From Haematobia irritans (lineage: Eukaryota > Arthropoda > Insecta > Diptera > Muscidae): a DNA stretch of 64,000 nt. A program made the translations under genes and the position numbers. Position 1 is the stretch's first letter. Each line of letters opens with the position of its first letter. Of the stretch, positions 35,312-46,689 are shown piece by piece. The stretch covers positions 272,360,070-272,424,069 of the forward strand of contig NC_134397.1 of the NCBI RefSeq assembly GCF_050003625.1, in the 5' to 3' direction. The notes under the pieces were generated by a model. The model was not told the DNA's origin. It did no database searches and worked only from the letters and a program-made list of their open reading frames with translations.

Positions 35312-35955
35312 CACTGAAAAAAAGCATGCCCGGTTCCAAAGATTTTGTCTTTACTTTACCAATTTGGGTATTAATTCCGAGCCAAAGAAGCGGAGAATAC
35401 AAGTAAGGATACTTTAAAGACGTAATTCTCTTTTAAATTTGGGGGTTATGTACTTGCTTCTAGGAAGCAAATGTTAATTTTTCATTTTTTTTAGATTTTT
35501 TCGTCAGTTGTTATCAAAATCCTTTAAAAACGAGTTAACGAGTTATTTTTTTTTCATATTAAGACTCGACTTCCAGTAGAAATTATGCTATGTTTCAAGT
35601 AAAAAGCGTCTTTAAAATAAAGTGTTGAAAAACATGTCTTATTTTTTAACGATTTTTTGAGATGCAAAAAGGAAACAAATTTAAAGACAATTTTATTAAT
35701 TTTAAAGAATTTTTCTTAATTATTAAAGTCACGTTGACCTTACCTCAAAAATTTTATCTTTCATGTTATGATACACAGTTTTAAGTAAAATCACTTAATT
35801 ATAAGGACAGTACAACTTCATTCAAAAGTTTATTGCCTTTTGGACAAGAAAAAAAACTTTATTTTAGAGAAATGCGTCTTCCATGTTAAGCAAAATTTGC
35901 ATTCTTATTCTAAGGACATGGAATCTTTGACTTCACGACAATATTTTTTTCAGTG
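35312..35955. mobile_element. F-family MITE, complete, TA target
   Basis: It begins CACTGAAAAAAA and ends TTTTTTTCAGTG, with TA on both sides (35310-35311 and 35956-35957), so it is a 644-bp element with Tc1/mariner-like target use and no ORF. Related pieces, recognised by 'tggtattgattccgagccaaa'-type phrases, occur at 38697, 46371, 54477 and 57505, making this the reference copy of family F here. Confidence 0.7.
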
Positions 35956-36438
35956 TAGAAAACTAAAAAATTAAATATAAATAAGATCGTTTAATTGCAT
36001 TTATTTGACGTTCATTACAACCATCTTTGTAGTAATACGGCATGAAATTGATCGAAAGTACTGTTGTTACTTTTACAACACATACTAGAGATATATTTTG
36101 ACATTTGCCGTTTTTGAAAACAATTACTAAAAAAACACGTTGTGTTTTCCCCAATGTACGTACGTACAAAAATACATATCGTACATTTTAAACGTTTGCT
36201 CACACTACGCTAAGTACTAGCTAAATTTGAAATTACCTACACAGTGTAATTTCAAAGTTAAACATTTCATTCAAGTATTATTTTATTCGGAGCGGAGCGG
36301 TTTTTCATTTGGAAACCGCTCCGCTCCCGCTCCGCTCCGGATTTTAGAAATGCCGCTCCCGCTCCGCTCCCGCTCCGGCTAAAAAAGGGCTTGCTCCGCT
36401 CCGCTCCACGCTCCGCTCCGCTCCGCTCCGGATCCCTG

Positions 36439-36838
36439 GTCCAAGGTTAGGTTAGGTATAGGTTAGGTCAGTCCGATATTTCGGCCTAATTTAGACTACT
36501 TGTCTTGGTCCAAGGTTAGGTTAGGTAGAGGTTAGGTCAGTCCGATATTTCGGCTTAATTTAGACTACTCAGTCCATTGGGATACCACAGTGGTATCTCT
36601 TATCACTAATTGTTGCCCAATTCTTTGTTTAGCCCAATGGCAAGGGACTTCCTTTTCACCGCCAAGTTTAAACAGCGTTCCACATTGCGGTGAAACCAAT
36701 TAGAGAAGCTTTGAAGCACTCAGAAATATCCACCGTTGAAAAAATTTTTGTGTGTGGTCGAAACTGGGATAGAACGAACCCATGACCCTTCGTATGCAAG
36801 GCTGGTATGCTAACCATTGCCCATGGTGTCTCCCTTGG
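36439..36838 (-). mobile_element. SINE with duplicated tail region
   Basis: It matches the 814-1155 family from the tail (ggttaggttaggta) to the tRNA-like head ending near 36835. The first 60-70 bp (tail plus 'gtcagtccgatatttcggc') occur twice, at about 36439-36505 and 36506-36575. The B box is decayed ('gatagaacgaaccc'). Confidence 0.7.
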
Positions 36839-38270
36839 CATTTGGCTCTTTGTCCAAAAGTCTAAATAATTTGGACCTTATACTTTTTTGAGCGTGTTTA
36901 CAATTGTAGGCACTGCCACCTTCCTATTAGGATTTTGGTACGATCTTCCTAGTAGATTTTTACGTAGGTTCTCCATACGTTTTATTGAAAGATAATTCGA
37001 ATCTTTTATCTTCAATGTCTTTACGAACTTCCTTTTTTGTTCCCCATCATCCTTCTTAATATACTAGACTGTAGGCTGTAATTCTTCATCATCTTACATT
37101 TCAAAAAGTCTTATGATTGCTTGGATGATTTTAAAATTCAACTAAGCGCCTGGCTATTCCAACTAGGTCCAAGTAAATAGCATTAAATCTCAAACTCTCA
37201 AAGTGTTTAGAGTTCTAGCAATTGTTAAGGTCCAAGAGCCTTCCATAGACCCTGTTACCCCAAAAGACCAAAGGATTGTGAGTGGAAAATAGCCATCTGC
37301 CGTGGTCTTAATACGAGTATTATAAAAATGAAATACTTTCTCGCTTGCCTGCATTTATTTGGCTCATTCACATTGTATGAGTTCTGAGTCCTTATGAGGG
37401 ATAAGTTGTTTTTGTTATTTCTTCTTTTTAGAAATTTTCCTCTTCATCTGAGTTTTGTTCGAAAATATTTGAAATTGGTTACATTGTTGTGTTTATAAGG
37501 CGTTTCGTTTGAAAAAAAAAAATTGATTCGAAAGAAAAACTCTTAAATTGTATAGAAATCAGTAGATTGAAGAAGTTACCATGGCCCTATCAACAATGTC
37601 CTTGGCCTTCTTCCTTCGAAACGCTAGCCTTAGCATTAAATCTCTATGACCTAAGATGGATCGGTTGTGGTAGTCATTTTTCATTGTTTGCTATGTGTTT
37701 TCATTGTTATTGAGTTTATTTTGTGGAAAATGGCAATAAATCTTAAAATGTTGAGATTTTTATTTCCTTAAAGTCCTTTAGAAATTGTTCAAAAGGATTT
37801 TATTTTGTTATTGTTGTAAACGATTTAAGCATCATATTTTCTTCGTATGGTGTTATGTTGTATGTGTGTTATTTTACTATGAAATTTCTATTTCAATTTT
37901 AGTACAGACATTATGGCCCGAAGATTGGAAGGTTTCCCAGTTTTGAGATGATATTTTTGAATGGCATTAAGTGTGTCAGAAATTTTACAAATAGGTTGCC
38001 TATTAATGGTAATTCACACAGTATGCTATGAGTTTATGGACTCGACTGGAATTTAGTTTAATTGAGCTAAAATTGAAACGAAGTATTTTTATTGGCGAAA
38101 GTGAAGGCGCTACTCAATCAGATCATATTTTCATAAGATACAGCTAGATCTCCTTATAACCTATTTTTGGGACGCATGTCACATTTGTAATTCCCGGTCG
38201 AAAAATTTTTCTGAAGGTTTTCTATAGTGAGATTGCGGGAATACCATATACGCGAGCATTAGAAAAATGA
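36839..38270. other. unassigned DNA
   Basis: No transposon ends, repeats or coding signal noticed in this 1.4-kb stretch. It may be single-copy intergenic or intronic DNA. Confidence 0.3.
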
Positions 38271-38275
38271 AGGGT

Positions 38276-38520
38276 TCCACCGTGGTGCCATGGTTATCAT
38301 GACTGTCTTGTAAACAAAGAGCACGGGTTCAATCCGAGTTTCGAACAAACACTAAAAAATTGTTAAGCGGTTCGGACTCGGCTACAAAACGGAGATACCT
38401 TGTCCTTGATCTAAACATAGAATCGTGGACCATTCAGTGATAAGTTCCCTACTGTTATATCACAATGGACTGAATAGTCTTAGTGAGTTCAAGGGCTGTC
38501 ACTATACCTAAACTAACCTA
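38276..38520 (+). mobile_element. SINE, plus orientation, shortened
   Basis: It starts with the tRNA-like head 'gtggtgccatggttatcatg' (A-box region) and 'cacgggttcaatccgag' (B-box region), and runs through a shortened body ('ggttcggactcggct', 'acaatggactgaatagtc') to 'ctaaactaaccta' at the 3' end. It is the only member of the family in plus orientation here. Confidence 0.7.
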
Positions 38521-38696
38521 TTAGAGAAAGGAACAAAAGAAGAGTCAGATACTATATAGAATTTTTTGTCATAAAAAAAGGTTTAAACCCGAAAGTAGTT
38601 GCTTGTAGTAAATAGCTCGCTTACCAGCAGCTTTTATGCCATACCTCCAGCAGTGTCGCATCCACGGGAATAATGACTTACCATCATCGGATGGTG

Positions 38697-39060
38697 TTTG
38701 AAACACTAAAAAAAACTTTACTTGGATCCAAAAATTTTGGTATTGTTTGCGGGTTTGGTATTGATTCTGAACCAAAGAAGTATCTTCTTGAAAATAAATC
38801 TAATCTAGAATCAATAAAATTAAAATGAGCGTACAGATCTTATTAATATAGCTGATCACGCATAAAATCCTGCTTTTTATTTATTTAGTGTGCAACAATT
38901 TACACAAATATATAAAAATAACATTAGGACTGCTTGTCAGGACCTTCGCCTCATCTTCCTCAGTTTGGCAATACAAATTATAACAAATGCTTCAAAATAA
39001 AAATGTTTTCTTAATTCCCAAAAAATTAAGCCAAATACCCAAATATTTTAAATAAATCAG
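38697..39060 (+). mobile_element. F-family fragment
   Basis: Contains 'cactaaaaaaaacttta', 'tggtattgattctgaacca' and 'cttcaaaataaaaatgttt', in the order seen at 54477-54720. The 3' end is not recognisable. Confidence 0.45.
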
Positions 39061-39086
39061 AAGACTCAATTGATCAGTTAATTTAA

Positions 39087-39367
39087 CCCTGGAAAGTCAT
39101 CCTTAGTTTTTGTACACTAAACTCATCCTTCGTCATTTTGACTACGGATTATTTCGAGACGCTATAATTTGCATCGTAAGCAAAAATGAGAACCAACATT
39201 GAGTTTATTTTCTTATTCAATTTGTTTTTAATTAGTATAAAACCAAAATTCATAAAATGGTTGAATTAGTATAACTTAAATTTATCATTTCCCAATCGAC
39301 TAAAATTCTTCTTAGATGGAAAGTGAAATTACGCGTCGTCATTTTGACGAAAGAGGACTGTCTAGGG
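39087..39367. mobile_element. second piggyBac-type MITE, TTAA target
   Basis: TTAA lies at 39083-39086 and 39368-39371. The ends CCCTGGAAAGTCATC and CCCTAGACAGTCCTC (reverse complement) are imperfect inverted repeats. A subterminal motif 'cgtcattttgac' occurs near both ends in inverted arrangement. The element is 281 bp with no ORF. It differs from the MITE at 35-276, so it belongs to another family of the same superfamily. Confidence 0.75.
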
Positions 39368-39844
39368 TTAAAGACGATTTTTTAAGGAAATTTTTCCTTA
39401 TTCCTTACGACTTCAATGGAAGCACGTAAGCTTCCAAGATTCGTGTCACAAATTTAATTAAAAAAAAATTTTTGAAGCGAAGATTATGAAAATAAAACAA
39501 ATTATTTCAAAGAAATTTGTCCCTAATATGAAGTAAATTGTCTGTCTTAAAATTTAGACTGCATAATATTTCTTATTATATCGATAGATCTTTGTAATGA
39601 TAGAAGCATTTTCCTTTAATTTCCCTTTAATAGCAATTACTTACTAATTTCCACCAAGGTCCCCTTAAAAATTGTTGGACAATAATTTATTTGCAGGGAC
39701 GAGTTTCATTGTGGTCGTACATCTGTATTTGGCGAACCACATTTTGGTGACCCAAAATGGGCTGAAACGGGGGATAATCCGTCTTGGGAAGAGCAATGAG
39801 GGAAAAAGTAGTGTGACACTAAGGTAACACATTTTCCCTGACAC

Positions 39845-39995
39845 GAAATGGCCTATAGACAATTCAGTCCATTGTGATATGTTAACATATCACATTTTGT
39901 GACCATTTTCCATCAATGAGTGCCGAGCCCACTTAGAGACTTTGAAGCACTTAGAAATGTTACCAGCATTACTGAGACGGTGTTCAAAACAAATA
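39845..39995 (-). mobile_element. SINE fragment
   Basis: 'attcagtccattgtgata' through 'gcacttagaaatgttacc' and 'cagcattactgag' match the SINE body. A decayed head-like piece ('tagtgttcggccgaaa') lies at 40501-40550 and may be the rest, displaced by about 500 bp. Confidence 0.5.
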
Positions 39996-40928
39996 TGCTT
40001 TGAACATGGGATCTCTGAGGGGTTCTAATCAAAACAAATGCATATGTAACAACTACGTACTACGAGTATGTACCTAAATATTAATAATCTCTAACATAGT
40101 GTTTACATTTATGTTCATTACTTTCTCTTTCCACTTGTGAAGATAAGAGAGACGATCAAAATGAAGCACCCATTCTCAGAAACACTTATGTGTAAGGGTG
40201 TTTTCAAAGGGTTACAACTAAAGATCTAGTAGACGTGCATGTGTGCTGCATGTTCACTTGGGATCGTTTGTTAGGTGATAAGAGAGCTAGAAGAATGATA
40301 ACAGATTCTTGTTGTCTTGTTCTAGACTAGATTTAAGATTTTCAATTTTCTAGATGTAAGTTCATATTCAATAAAGTAATTAGTACTCATTTGGAACTCA
40401 ACGAGAAAAGATTGATTTTGGATTTCAAATGGAGCTCACTGCAATCGTTGTCAATGACAATTAATTGTACAAAGGGTACAAAACAGTGATTACGATTTTT
40501 TTAGTGTTCGGCCGAAACTGAGATTGGAACCACGGCCCTTTGTACACTCGAAACAAGGTTTACTTGGATTGGATTTGATTTTATGGAATTAAGGATTTTT
40601 GTATTGATTCCGACACACTGCTTTTTTGAAATAGAGCCGATTCTCAGTTATTTGAATGAATATTTCTTTAAACCAAACGTGTTTTTCTTTACTTTAAAGA
40701 TAATTCGACTTATCCGAAAAACATACGAATTTAATAGTTTAAAGAACTAAATTCTAAAGCAAAAGTTATGAACTTTCTTTATTTTAAACAAATTTGTCCT
40801 TAATGTTGTATAAATTGGGTGTCCTAAAATGTAGGTTGAAATATAGTTCAATATATTTGCCAAAATCTTTGGACACCGCTACGCCAATTTTATCCTTTTA
40901 AAAACGCCAATTTGACAAACAAATGGTA
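39996..40928. other. unassigned DNA with weak repeat remnants
   Basis: The SINE-head-like piece near 40501-40550 and an F-like phrase near 40590 ('ttttgtattgattccgaca') are the only recognisable parts. Confidence 0.3.
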
Positions 40929-41404
40929 CACTCATAGAAAAAATCATGCACGGCGTGCTCATTTCAAAACGATTCGTTCATGAAAGTGAATCAACACACA
41001 TGTGGTGTCAAACTGAGAACAGGCGGTGTCAATCTGACAACGATAAAATGACACCATGCGTTGTCAAAACAACAACCAGCGTTCATGATCTGACAACGCT
41101 ATGGTTACGACTTTATAAACAAAATTACAAAAAGATTTCTGCTGGCGTGACTCGAACCTGTGTTTTCTCCACCATGCGTTAACAGTCGCCTTAGCACATT
41201 GTACCACCGAGGGAGTTACCATAATAACATCTAACGATTATTTTAAGACTTGTCATGGCCAAAGAAAAACGAATGACGTTCATGAAATCGTGAACGCCCG
41301 TGGACGAAATAGTGAACATTCCGTTTTGATTTTTTTGTGAACGTTTCCGTTTCATTTTGTCACCGTCCGTTCACGACTACGGAACGTAATTTTTTCTATT
41401 AGTG
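40929..41404. mobile_element. TA-target MITE containing a tRNA-like segment
   Basis: The ends CACTCATAGAAAAAAT (left) and CACTAATAGAAAAAAT (right, reverse complement) form inverted repeats flanked by TA (40927-40928, 41405-41406). Length 476 bp. Inside, minus-strand 41136-41214 carries 'ggttcgagtca' (B-box-like) and 'ggtggtacaatgtgctaagg' (A-box-like), recalling a tRNA-derived SINE head. Short repeats of 'tgacaacg/tgtcaa' and 'cgttcacga' fill the rest. Confidence 0.65.
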
Positions 41405-41815
41405 TAGTTGTATGTTTAAGTAGTTATAGTAGTTGTATGTTTTAAGTAGTTTAGCGAACCACCTTCGTATAATAAATCTCTTAGTAGTTTCGACACTCAC
41501 GTAATTAGTTTTATGCTGATTTCATGATTTCAAATCTAATTATCACCCCAGAAAGTGTTACCCTTTGTAATTGTATACTCTACACCAATGTATGTTCAGG
41601 GAATAATAATTTTGATCCGGATTATAAAGAATCAAAACTAACAACTAGAAATGAACTTTGTTTTTCATTGTAGGTTATATTATAATGACAGTCTTGCCTA
41701 ACCAGAATCTTGCCTATCCAGAGTCCAGATTAAATGTTCTTTCGGCCCTTTATCCTCAAAACAGAATTCTGTATTTGTTCCTAAAGGTAGCCCCTTTTTG
41801 TAGGCTCACTTCGAC

Positions 41816-42993
41816 CAGTGTTGCCAGTATTGGGGATTCTTCCCCAAATTGGGGATATTTTTCGTGAATGGGGACGAAATGTCTGAGTTGGGGACTTGGG
41901 GATTTGTTAGGGAATTTCCATAAATTTGGGACTTTTGTGGAGATTTTTTCGAGAAATCGATTTAATCTTTTTTAAAAAAATTTTATTTCTGTAGAAAATT
42001 TTCTCGAAATTTTATTTCTATAGAAAAGTTTCTCAAAATTTGATTTCTCTAGAAAATCAAAATTTTATTCCTATCTGGAAAATTTTGTCAAAATTTTGTT
42101 CCTATGTGGTTTCTATAGAAAATTTAAAACAAAAAATATTTCTATAGAAAATTATGCCAAAAATTTATTTCTATAGAATATTTTGTCAACATTTTATTTC
42201 TATAGAAAATTTTATTTCCATAGAAAATTTGGTCAAAACTTTATTTCTATAGGAAATTTTGTCAAAATTTTATTTCTATGTAGACAATTTTCTCATATAG
42301 AAAATTTTGTCAGAAGTTTATTTCTATAGAAAATTTATGAAATAACTCTTTCCAAAATCTACCAAAACAACAAAAATTCTACAAATCTACCAAATAATAA
42401 AAAATGTACCATTTCTGCTAGAATTCGACCAACTTTGACAACGTGTTACCACCCAATATTACCACTTTAATATTTAGAGGTAAATTTTCGTTCGTAAATA
42501 CAAGGTGACCGAACTCCCATCTCCAGCATTGGGAAGACGATCATCAGTCTCTTGGAGTTGTGGTTCGAAATCTTGATCTTATTGCAGCTTGCTGGATTTG
42601 ACAAAATTTTAATTTTTAAAGAATTACTGATTTTCTACAGCAGAGCTTTTTGCTTTATTTGTTTTTTTTTTTTTTTTAAAACTTGTCAAAAATGTATTGG
42701 GAATTTTTGTGAGGAATTTAAGTTTTAATTGGGGATTTTTGGGGACGAAAAAATCATAATTTGGGGACATGAGCCAGAAAAAAAATTAATAAAATAACAG
42801 ATTTGTAGTATAAATCGAATTACTGATTTTCAACAGCAGAGGCTTTTGCTTTATTTGTTTTTTTTTTTTCAAAAAAACCTTGTCAAAAATGTATTGGGAA
42901 TTTTTGTGAGGAATTTAAGTTTTAATTGGGGATTTTTGGGGACGAAAAAATCATAATTTGGGGACATGAGCCAGAAAAATACTGGCAACACTC
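41816..42993. mobile_element. hAT-type non-autonomous element carrying 29-bp minisatellite
   Basis: The left end CAGTGTTGCCAGTATT and right end GAGTGTTGCCAGTATT (reverse complement) are inverted repeats. The 8-bp direct repeat acttcgac flanks both (41808-41815, 42994-43001). The interior holds an inverted-orientation, degenerate 29-bp array (about 41960-42340). The 3' segment of about 170 bp occurs twice in tandem ('attactgatttt...gagccagaaaaa' at about 42624-42782 and 42821-42979). No transposase is visible. The flanks may be a decayed SINE ('ggctcacttcgacaattcag'). Confidence 0.75.
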
Positions 42994-43204
42994 ACTTCGA
43001 CAATTCAGTGTCCCACAGATTGTGAACTTCTCTTTTCACTCCAATACGAGGATTGCCTTTTATATTTCCGGATTGGGTAACCCCAAGTGTCCGCCAGCTC
43101 TTCCGTAAAGCTTGACATTTTTGAGGTTATACGTGGTCAGAACGTTTTGACATACGAGCTCTATTTGTGTTTTTTATAGAAATGTGAAGATTCATCTTGC
43201 AAAA

Positions 43205-43620
43205 AAAAAAGGGCCATCGATGAACCTGACGCAATTTATGGCGAAGACGCTCCGTCAATAACCAGTGTTTATTGATAATATGGTGATTTGAACCGAGGTC
43301 GAAGTTCACTTCAAGACGCTTTTCGTGAAGGCCGCCCAAAATCGGTTGTTGTTCCGGAAACTATTGATGCTGTGCGCAAATTGATATTGCAAGATCGTCA
43401 GATTGAGGGAACCGTGAGTGGGACCAGACAACATTCAATATTGCATGAACCTGTGACCGTCACAAAAATTTGTTCGCTTTGGATCCCACACAATGCTCCA
43501 AACATACGATCACAGTGAGGTGATCATAATCCTTCTCTGGATAAATGATCGCCTGCTTTACGGAAAAACTGGACTGGGCAAAAACTAAAATTAGATGTCA
43601 ACGTTTTTCGACACCTGTAC
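43205..43620 (+). pseudogene. mariner-type transposase relic, N-terminal region
   Basis: One frame reads DEPDAIYGEDAPSITSVY, two in-frame stops (TGA at 43273, TAA at 43276), then YGDLNRGRSSLQDAFREGRPKS with VVVPETIDAVRKLILQDRQ and a decayed ILHEPVTVTKICSLWIPHN. EKLDWAKTK follows near 43570 in a shifted frame. This is the helix-turn-helix half of a mariner transposase clearly different from the two irritans-type copies. The catalytic domain is absent and the ends were not found. Confidence 0.75.
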
Positions 43621-43621
43621 C

Positions 43622-43940
43622 CTCACAAAAAATCGCTTCTGTAACATATACTCCCAAACATATTTTGCTTCAAGCATATACATTTTTGGGTATTGTCCAA
43701 ATATTTATATGTTTGATCTCTTCCAATATATAATATGTTTGAAAGCATATTGGTCTAAACAATATATGTTTGGGTAGTCTAAGTTCCAAACATTTTGTAT
43801 TTTTGCATCCAAATTCAATAATGTTGTCTTCCAAAAAACAATATGTTATTATATGAACATATAATATGTTTGGAAGCATTTTGCACCCAAAAATATTATA
43901 TGCTTAAAAAAAATTCTCCCAAACAATATTGTGCTCAAAA
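43622..43940 (+). mobile_element. AT-rich dispersed element, part 1
   Basis: Starts 'cacaaaaaatcgcttctgta' and contains many CAAACATAT variants, matching the 1156-1625/44784-45258 family. It stops near a TTTATTTATTTATATATTTA stretch. Confidence 0.5.
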
Positions 43941-44185
43941 TTTTATTTATTTATTTATATATTTACAATCATAATGAATTATGAAAATAAACAGGTAATA
44001 TAGGTGCTAACAACATAGGTTTTCGACCTGAATGCTCAAAATTTTGTTTCTGCCTAATTGTATATTCCCTCACATCTTTCTCACTTCCACGAGATTTTTT
44101 AGTTCTTAGCACCTTTTTCTGTAATACAAACATTGTAGAAGAAATTATTCAATTTTATGATTTTTTTTATTTTAATTTTACCTTT

Positions 44186-44265
44186 TGCCGGACGGGGATT
44201 CGAACAGCGGATCACACAGTTTGTAAGGATCAAAGAAGTAGCTGATCAATTGCCCAAGGGAAAAT
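44186..44265 (-). other. tRNA-like segment (SINE head or tRNA relic)
   Basis: The minus strand reads a B-box-like GTTCGAATCCCCGTCCGGC near its 3' end and 'gggcaattgatcagctac' as an A-box-like start. The anticodon arm is not convincing and there is no clear acceptor pairing. It is more likely an RNA polymerase III-type SINE head or decayed tRNA than a functional tRNA. Confidence 0.45.
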
Positions 44266-44336
44266 AAAATGTTAATTTTGTAATAACAAGCAACAACCAC
44301 CAACTTAATTCAATATCGCTCCCTGTTAAATAGCGC

Positions 44337-44600
44337 TCCAAGCTACTAAACACATATATGTTTATAGGCTATTTCTAAATTAATATATGTTTGCATCCAA
44401 GCATATTATATTTACAAACATTTTATGTCCCAAACATAATATGTTCTAACATATTAACATATATGTCCCAAACATGTTATCCTGGTTTATGAACATTATA
44501 TGCTTGCACTCAAAAATATTGTGTTTAAAAATTTGTGTTCCAAACATACAATGTTTATAGCCAAACATATGAAAAACAGTCTTTTTTCATCCGTGTGGAA
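44337..44600 (+). mobile_element. AT-rich dispersed element, part 2
   Basis: 'aaacacatatatgtttatag' to 'gaaaaacagtc' followed by 'catccgtgtgg' matches the 3' half of 44784-45258. Confidence 0.55.
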
Positions 44601-44783
44601 AAGTGGTTGGTGCGTTCAGAATGCATGTTTTCGATTAATAATATTTGTTTTTTTGTTTTCTAAGCCCGAAATATAAAAGGCAACCGCAAGCCTATACCGA
44701 TCCTGTGGTTGATTAATTTTCCGTAGAAAATAAAGCTTTTCAAAAGTCTGCCTGTATGTGTATACATACAGGCAGACTAATAA

Positions 44784-45258
44784 AAAAACGCTTCTGTAAC
44801 ATATACCCCAAACAAATTTTGCTTCAAGCATATATATTTTCAGGATTGGTGGAAACAAAATATTGTTTGTATTATTGAATCATATTATGTTTCACCTTAG
44901 GGCATACACTGGTAGTAAAAAAAATTAATGAACCTTTGTTTGTGTGGATATATGTTTAAGGCGCCAATTGGTTACATCCATTATTTTACTTGCAGCATAC
45001 TCTCTCTTTCTGAACACATATATGTTTATAGGCTATTTCCAAATTAATAAATGTTTGCATCTAAACATATTATATTTACAAACATTTTATGTCCCAAACA
45101 TAATATGTTCTAACATATTAACATATATGTCCCAAACATGTTATGCTAGTTTATGAACATTATATGCTTGCACTTAAAAATATTGTGTTAAAAATTTTGA
45201 GTTACAAACATATTATTTTTACACCCAAACATATGAAAAACAGTTTTTTTCGTCCGTT
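44784..45258 (+). mobile_element. AT-rich dispersed element, longest copy
   Basis: Starts 'cgcttctgtaacatatacc' and ends 'acatatgaaaaacagttttt' followed by 'cgtccg'. It is the opposite-strand counterpart of 1156-1625. No protein or structured ends are evident. Confidence 0.6.
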
Positions 45259-46370
45259 TAGTGTTCATTTTAGTCGTCGCCGCCTGGCTTAATGTCTTTC
45301 CTACATGGTGTAACTATAAATCTGACAATGCAATGCATATATCGTCGATTATATTGAATGCTTGAACAATATGAAGTTATTGTTATATTTTCTGAACTTT
45401 ACCTGAACTTATTTTCATTTATGGATGTTTTCATTCCTCTTATACAAGGTATCTCTGTATGTGTGCTTGAGTAAGAATATGAGTGAGACTACCTACCATA
45501 CATTCCATATTTCCCTTTAACGACGGTATTCCTTTATTTGGAATCTTTTTTTTTTTAAATAAAAATTAAAATTGCTTCGTAGCAACCTTTCTCTTGCAAT
45601 CGAAAGGGGGAGAAAACACGAAAAGAAAACCAGCATTTCGTATTTTATAGATGATTTATTTTAAACATTAAAAAAAAAACAGAAATATTTTCCCATAAGG
45701 GTCCTAATTCTCTTTCGTTATGGGTGATTGCCTATCAGCCTTTGAACCTAGCCCAAGGGAGAGAGTAATCACTTTGTTGTTGTTGCTTTTTTTTTGTTTG
45801 CTATGCAATAAAAGCTTATAAAGTAATTATAATTTATTATTGTTACAATATTGAAAAATGTTATTGAAATTATAACATATGGCCATATATTGAATAAATC
45901 ACCTTATCATCCCCGCCACCACCACCACCAACAACATTGTAATACAAAATATGATTTAAATGAATGATTTAAAGTCCATGAATTCCATTGCCCATTGGTC
46001 ACTGGTCACTGGAGAAACTTTATTGTATTGAAATTTTTTATCATAAATCTTGGATAATTAACATCTATGGCCTTGGAGATTGGGGACAAAAATTGGATTC
46101 TACTTTGGGGGTTTGAGGGATTTTTTCAATGAATAATGCTTCGTGAATAATACCCTGGTATTTGTGTATGTTAATATTATTTATTTGTTTTGGCATATTT
46201 TTACTGTTGTTTGATATTTTTCAAGGATCCATAAAACCTCATCGAAGATTTATGACAATTCCATTATGGTTTATTAAAGACATGGGAAAAATGCATTAAC
46301 AGGTAGGGGGTATAATGACTGCACTGAAAATTAAATATATTTTCAGAAGAAAGCTATTAAAATCCACATA
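45259..46370. other. unassigned DNA
   Basis: No element recognised. Contains a CCACCACCACCACC run near 45916-45930 and 'tggtcactggtcactgg' near 45996-46012. Confidence 0.3.
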
Positions 46371-46680
46371 CACTGGAAAAATATGTTTCCCAGTTACAAG
46401 GTATTTGTCTTTACTTTATTGATTGAGAGCCTGGAATTCTACTACAAAAACATATAAGACTCAATTATTTTTTTATTTATGTTTTTGATACTGGGAAACT
46501 AATTTTAATTTATAAAATTTTTCATTTTCTGTCATCGTGAATAATTGAGGTCTACAATTGTTAATAGTCGCTTAAAATTTAAAATTAAAACTCGTCTTCA
46601 AGTAGAAATTATATTATATTTAAATAAAACTGCGTCTTTCATATAATATCCAGAAATACGCCTCCAAGTTTTGTACGCTT
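46371..46680 (+). mobile_element. F-family 5' fragment
   Basis: TA precedes CACTGGAAAAATATGTTTCC, with 'ggtatttgtctttacttta' and 'actcgtcttcaagtagaaat' following, as in the left half of 35312-35955. Confidence 0.45.
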
Positions 46681-46689
46681 TTTATATCC

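Larger units (their letters stand above)
33852..36438. mobile_element. hAT-type element with GCTCC-rich arms
   Basis: The ends are inverted repeats CAGGGATCCGGAGCGG (33852 on, and the reverse complement ending at 36438). Both sides carry the identical 8-bp direct repeat gtccaagg (33844-33851 and 36439-36446), as hAT superfamily insertion produces. Just inside each end are arms of about 130-160 bp made of degenerate GCTCC/GGAGC pentamers (33858-33978 and 36284-36436). The interior contains Helentron-like and F-family pieces but no transposase, so it is a composite non-autonomous element. The duplicated 'cttggtccaaggttagg' phrase near 36503 gives the empty-site sequence. Confidence 0.85.
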
